This document shows positions 61,515 to 64,000 of a stretch of DNA of 64,000 bases, piece after piece. The first letter of the stretch is position 1, and every line of letters starts with the position of its first letter. The DNA is from Bactericera cockerelli. Its lineage: Eukaryota; Arthropoda; Insecta; Hemiptera; Triozidae. Where the stretch lies: assembly GCA_024516035.1 (NCBI GenBank), contig CM044967.1, forward strand, positions 10,481,990 to 10,545,989, read 5' to 3'. A model generated the notes under the pieces. It saw nothing but the letters and a program-made list of their open reading frames with translations. It had not been told where the DNA came from and did no database searches. Made by a program: the position numbers and the translations under genes.

Positions 61515-61587
61515 GGCTATCATGGCCGAGTGGACTAGCGCACCGGCTTGCACGCTTGTAGACCTGGGTTCGATCCCCAGCAGCTTA
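61515..61587 (+). other. tRNA-like sequence (tRNA pseudogene or SINE head)
   Basis: It has an A box TGGCCGAGTGGACTAGCGC and a B box GGTTCGATCC in a good T stem (CTGGG/CCCAG). The acceptor ends do not pair (GGCTATC against CAGCTTA) and the anticodon stem is poor, so I do not call a working tRNA. Confidence 0.5.
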
Positions 61588-61784
61588 GAAATTTTGTGAT
61601 CTGTACTTGCATGTCCGAGGTCCACTCGTACGTACCTACCTCGAGATTAAATAATGAGTAGCAGCTATTCTTGTATGGATAGCGTACCTATAGTGGCGAC
61701 ATTACAAGAAATCTCATTTAGGTATATTGAACAATGATATGACTGTATAGTGTATATTGAGAAAAAAAATTGGTGTTTTGTTAA

Positions 61785-62067
61785 CCCATTGCCTACCATG
61801 GGTAACACATTTGCAAGACACTGGTATTGCCTGGGGTACCGGGGTTGCATATATGCTAGACACGTTTGAACCTTCTTGGGTACCATGTATAGCATAATTA
61901 TATGCAAGACAATTTGTCTAGCACATATGCTATACACGGTCCCTAGTGACAAATAAATATGGGTTTTTTGTCTGGGGGACCGCGTGTTGCACATATGCTA
62001 GACAGGTGATTTTGAGGAAAATACCCTTGGTCCCCAGGGCAAGTTTCATGGCTTGGTAGGCAATGGG
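61785..62067. mobile_element. 283-bp piggyBac-like MITE
   Basis: TTAA at 61781-61784 and 62068-62071 flank ends CCCATTGCCTACCA and TGGTAGGCAATGGG. TTAA followed by CCC is the piggyBac signature. The interior repeats GCACATATGCTA or close variants (ATATGCTAGACA, CATATGCTATACA) about four times. No transposase. A related start (TTAACCCATTAATGCC) occurs at 25219 and 36441. Confidence 0.85.
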
Positions 62068-62678
62068 TTAAATATGCTGAGCTACCCATTAAAGTGCTGA
62101 CACAAAATGAAACCACATACATCGCGTTACAGTCTACTTTTTAGATATCTATAGGATAGGTAAGTTAATTGAATATTTTTTATTAGGAAACCGAGATCAA
62201 AATATTATTAACAAAGTCTCATTCAGCACATCAGATAACTTTTAACTTTGCTTATCCTATAGAAAGGAAAGTAATAGAATCACCCAAAATTTTCGATAGT
62301 CAGTTTTTTCAGTGAACTTGCTACTGATTATCATTTGATTTGTGAACACTCATCATTTATCCAAAGGCTATCCATAGATATCTAGAAAAGGTTTTTCCCA
62401 CTTGAGTTATTTGGAGAAGGAATAATTTGGCTGATTGGCTCTCGAATAAACGTGCAGTATTTGACAGCTGTTATTTATAAAAAAAATACAGTTTATTATC
62501 TATTTATAAAATAGAGAAATAGCTATAGGAAAAAGTAGTACCTACCCTAATACCATTTAAATTAACTGATGGACGAGAATTGACACAATTCTTCCCATTT
62601 AGGTGCTAGGTCAACTCTTGGTCGTTCAATCATAATCAACAGAACTCCGAAACGGCTGAACCAAATAAATGACTCTTA

Positions 62679-62806
62679 GGGCTTAATTAATAGACAACAT
62701 CAATAACTTAAGTCGTTGGTAAGTGTCGGTTTTCCCTATCTTAACAGTACGCAATTCGTGACTTAGCGCCACAGAGGTATTACAAAAACGTCTATTAATT
62801 CCGCCC
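62679..62806. mobile_element. 128-bp Harbinger-like MITE nested in an older repeat
   Basis: TTA at 62676-62678 and 62807-62809 flank ends GGGCTTAATTAATAGAC and GTCTATTAATTCCGCCC. The flanks on both sides align to the uninterrupted repeat at about 46340-46520, so the insertion site is directly visible. Confidence 0.8.
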
Positions 62807-62809
62807 TTA

Positions 62810-64000
62810 ATTTGATACAGAGATTCCTTTTAGTATTTATGTGTGTTCTGAGGAAATATTTTTACAAATTTCAAATAGGACGTTAGAGCCACGGGCAAAA
62901 CCTCAACGTCGACAAACTGTATTTTAGATAGTTTATAATAAACAAATCAAATAATTTATTTTATTTGACAAATCGTCTTTACATATAATTATGAATGACC
63001 TGTCAGAAAAAAACGAAGATACGAAAGAAAGACTAAGAAATGAAGGGGAAAATAAAAAAACTTCATGGTGAGGTTATTAAATAATAAAATAACTTTATTT
63101 TTTTGCAATGGATAAGAGATAAAAGATCAAAAGGTAAAAAAAAAAAAAAATGAGATGAAAACATTTACTAAGAACTTGACAGCCATTTGTTAAAAAAATA
63201 AATAGTTTTTTTAAGTTCCCGAACTTATGTTATTTCTTTTTAAAACTTCAACTCAGTAGGTACCTATTGGAGAATATAGTGATGTCAAAGGAAAGAGAGA
63301 GCTACTAATTGAATCAAGCAATAATATTGTGATAAGAAGTGAGACAACAATAGAACAACAATAACCTAAAAATAAACGTGTCAAATGTTTCAAACTTTTG
63401 TAGCCCAAGGAAACTATTTTCAGGGGACTAAATTTTTGCTAGCTGGGTGTGAAATTGAATTGAAATGGTGTATCTAATGATCAATAATGTGATTTAATAC
63501 GGTTTAATTATTTGATTAACCCAACTGAAAAAGTTTTGTACGAAACAATTGTTCTAACGTCAAACTAACTACACTCTTAAATTATCTTTACCATAAATAG
63601 CTTTAAAGAATTTATTACAGTGAATTTTATAACCTCTACACATTCCTTTTAGAAAAATGATATTAATCACTAGCTTTGGGAAGAGTGAATACCATTTTGA
63701 ACTTCACAAAGTTGGAGTAAATCAGAATATTAGAGAAACTTCAAAATGATGTGTCATCCGTAAGACTCACATGAGATTCATGTGTTATGATGAAAATATT
63801 ATTGGTTTTACAATTCATGATGGCTACAAATTATAAGAAACTCAGAATCAATTGTTTGGATTCTATAGATAAGCAGCTGTACGAAGAAAAAGGTCAATTC
63901 AACGCAGGTAAATTCTTTGCACATTATATTAAAATAAACACAAGTTGTAATTATTTTAACATTTTTTTTAAAAACAATATAGAACAGCACATCAAACCGT
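62810..64000. other. no gene recognised
   Basis: AT-rich to the end of the window. It contains the right part of the older repeat (to about 62925) and an A-run near 63138-63151. A coding exon of a neighbouring gene cannot be excluded near 63880-63905 but is not supported. Confidence 0.4.

Overview
The window is AT-rich eukaryotic DNA with GT-AG introns and many small DNA transposons. The gene content (an SH3-PX-BAR sorting nexin, an insulin-receptor-type tyrosine kinase, and a secreted Cys-rich protein that looks like an arthropod-specific DUF family) together with the Helitron, mariner, piggyBac-like, hAT and Harbinger-like elements point to an insect, plausibly a hemipteran. The species cannot be fixed from the sequence. 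Most short open frames in it are noise; the real genes are split into exons, which I assembled by splice sites, phase and family knowledge.

Layout. 1-5.3 kb: gene-poor, with small hairpins and a 697-bp fold-back element. 5.3-16.2 kb, minus strand: an 11-exon SNX9/SH3PX1-type gene (540 codons) with TE-filled introns (a 1.24-kb fold-back element and a tandem triplet of short Helitrons). 16.2-19.2 kb: head-to-head intergenic region holding a 616-bp hAT-like element with a transposase fossil. 19.2-28.8 kb, plus strand: a 9-exon gene for a secreted, probably GPI-anchored Cys-rich protein (527 codons). 28.8-34.3 kb: mariner-like and other MITEs, ending at a gap of exactly 100 N (34314-34413). 34.4-45.5 kb: a near-identical second copy of 23190-34313, bounded exactly by the gap, hence most likely unmerged overlapping contig ends rather than a real tandem duplication. 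45.5-48.6 kb: no gene seen. 48.6-55.8 kb, minus strand: a 6-exon insulin-receptor-like gene whose last exon is 3 kb long and carries L2, FnIII, transmembrane and kinase parts. 55.8-64 kb: no gene seen; a 5'-truncated non-LTR retrotransposon with a 9-bp target duplication, a piggyBac-like MITE, a nested Harbinger-like MITE and a tRNA-like stretch.

Quality theme. At least four coding frameshifts of 1-2 bases occur (two in the insulin receptor, one in each copy of the duplicated gene, in different exons). The two copies correct each other, so residual sequencing indels are the simplest explanation, and gene models here should not be called pseudogenes on frame alone.

The genes are not an operon. 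Functionally the sorting nexin acts in endocytosis and membrane remodelling, the receptor in insulin/IGF signalling, and the third protein at the cell surface with no known role.
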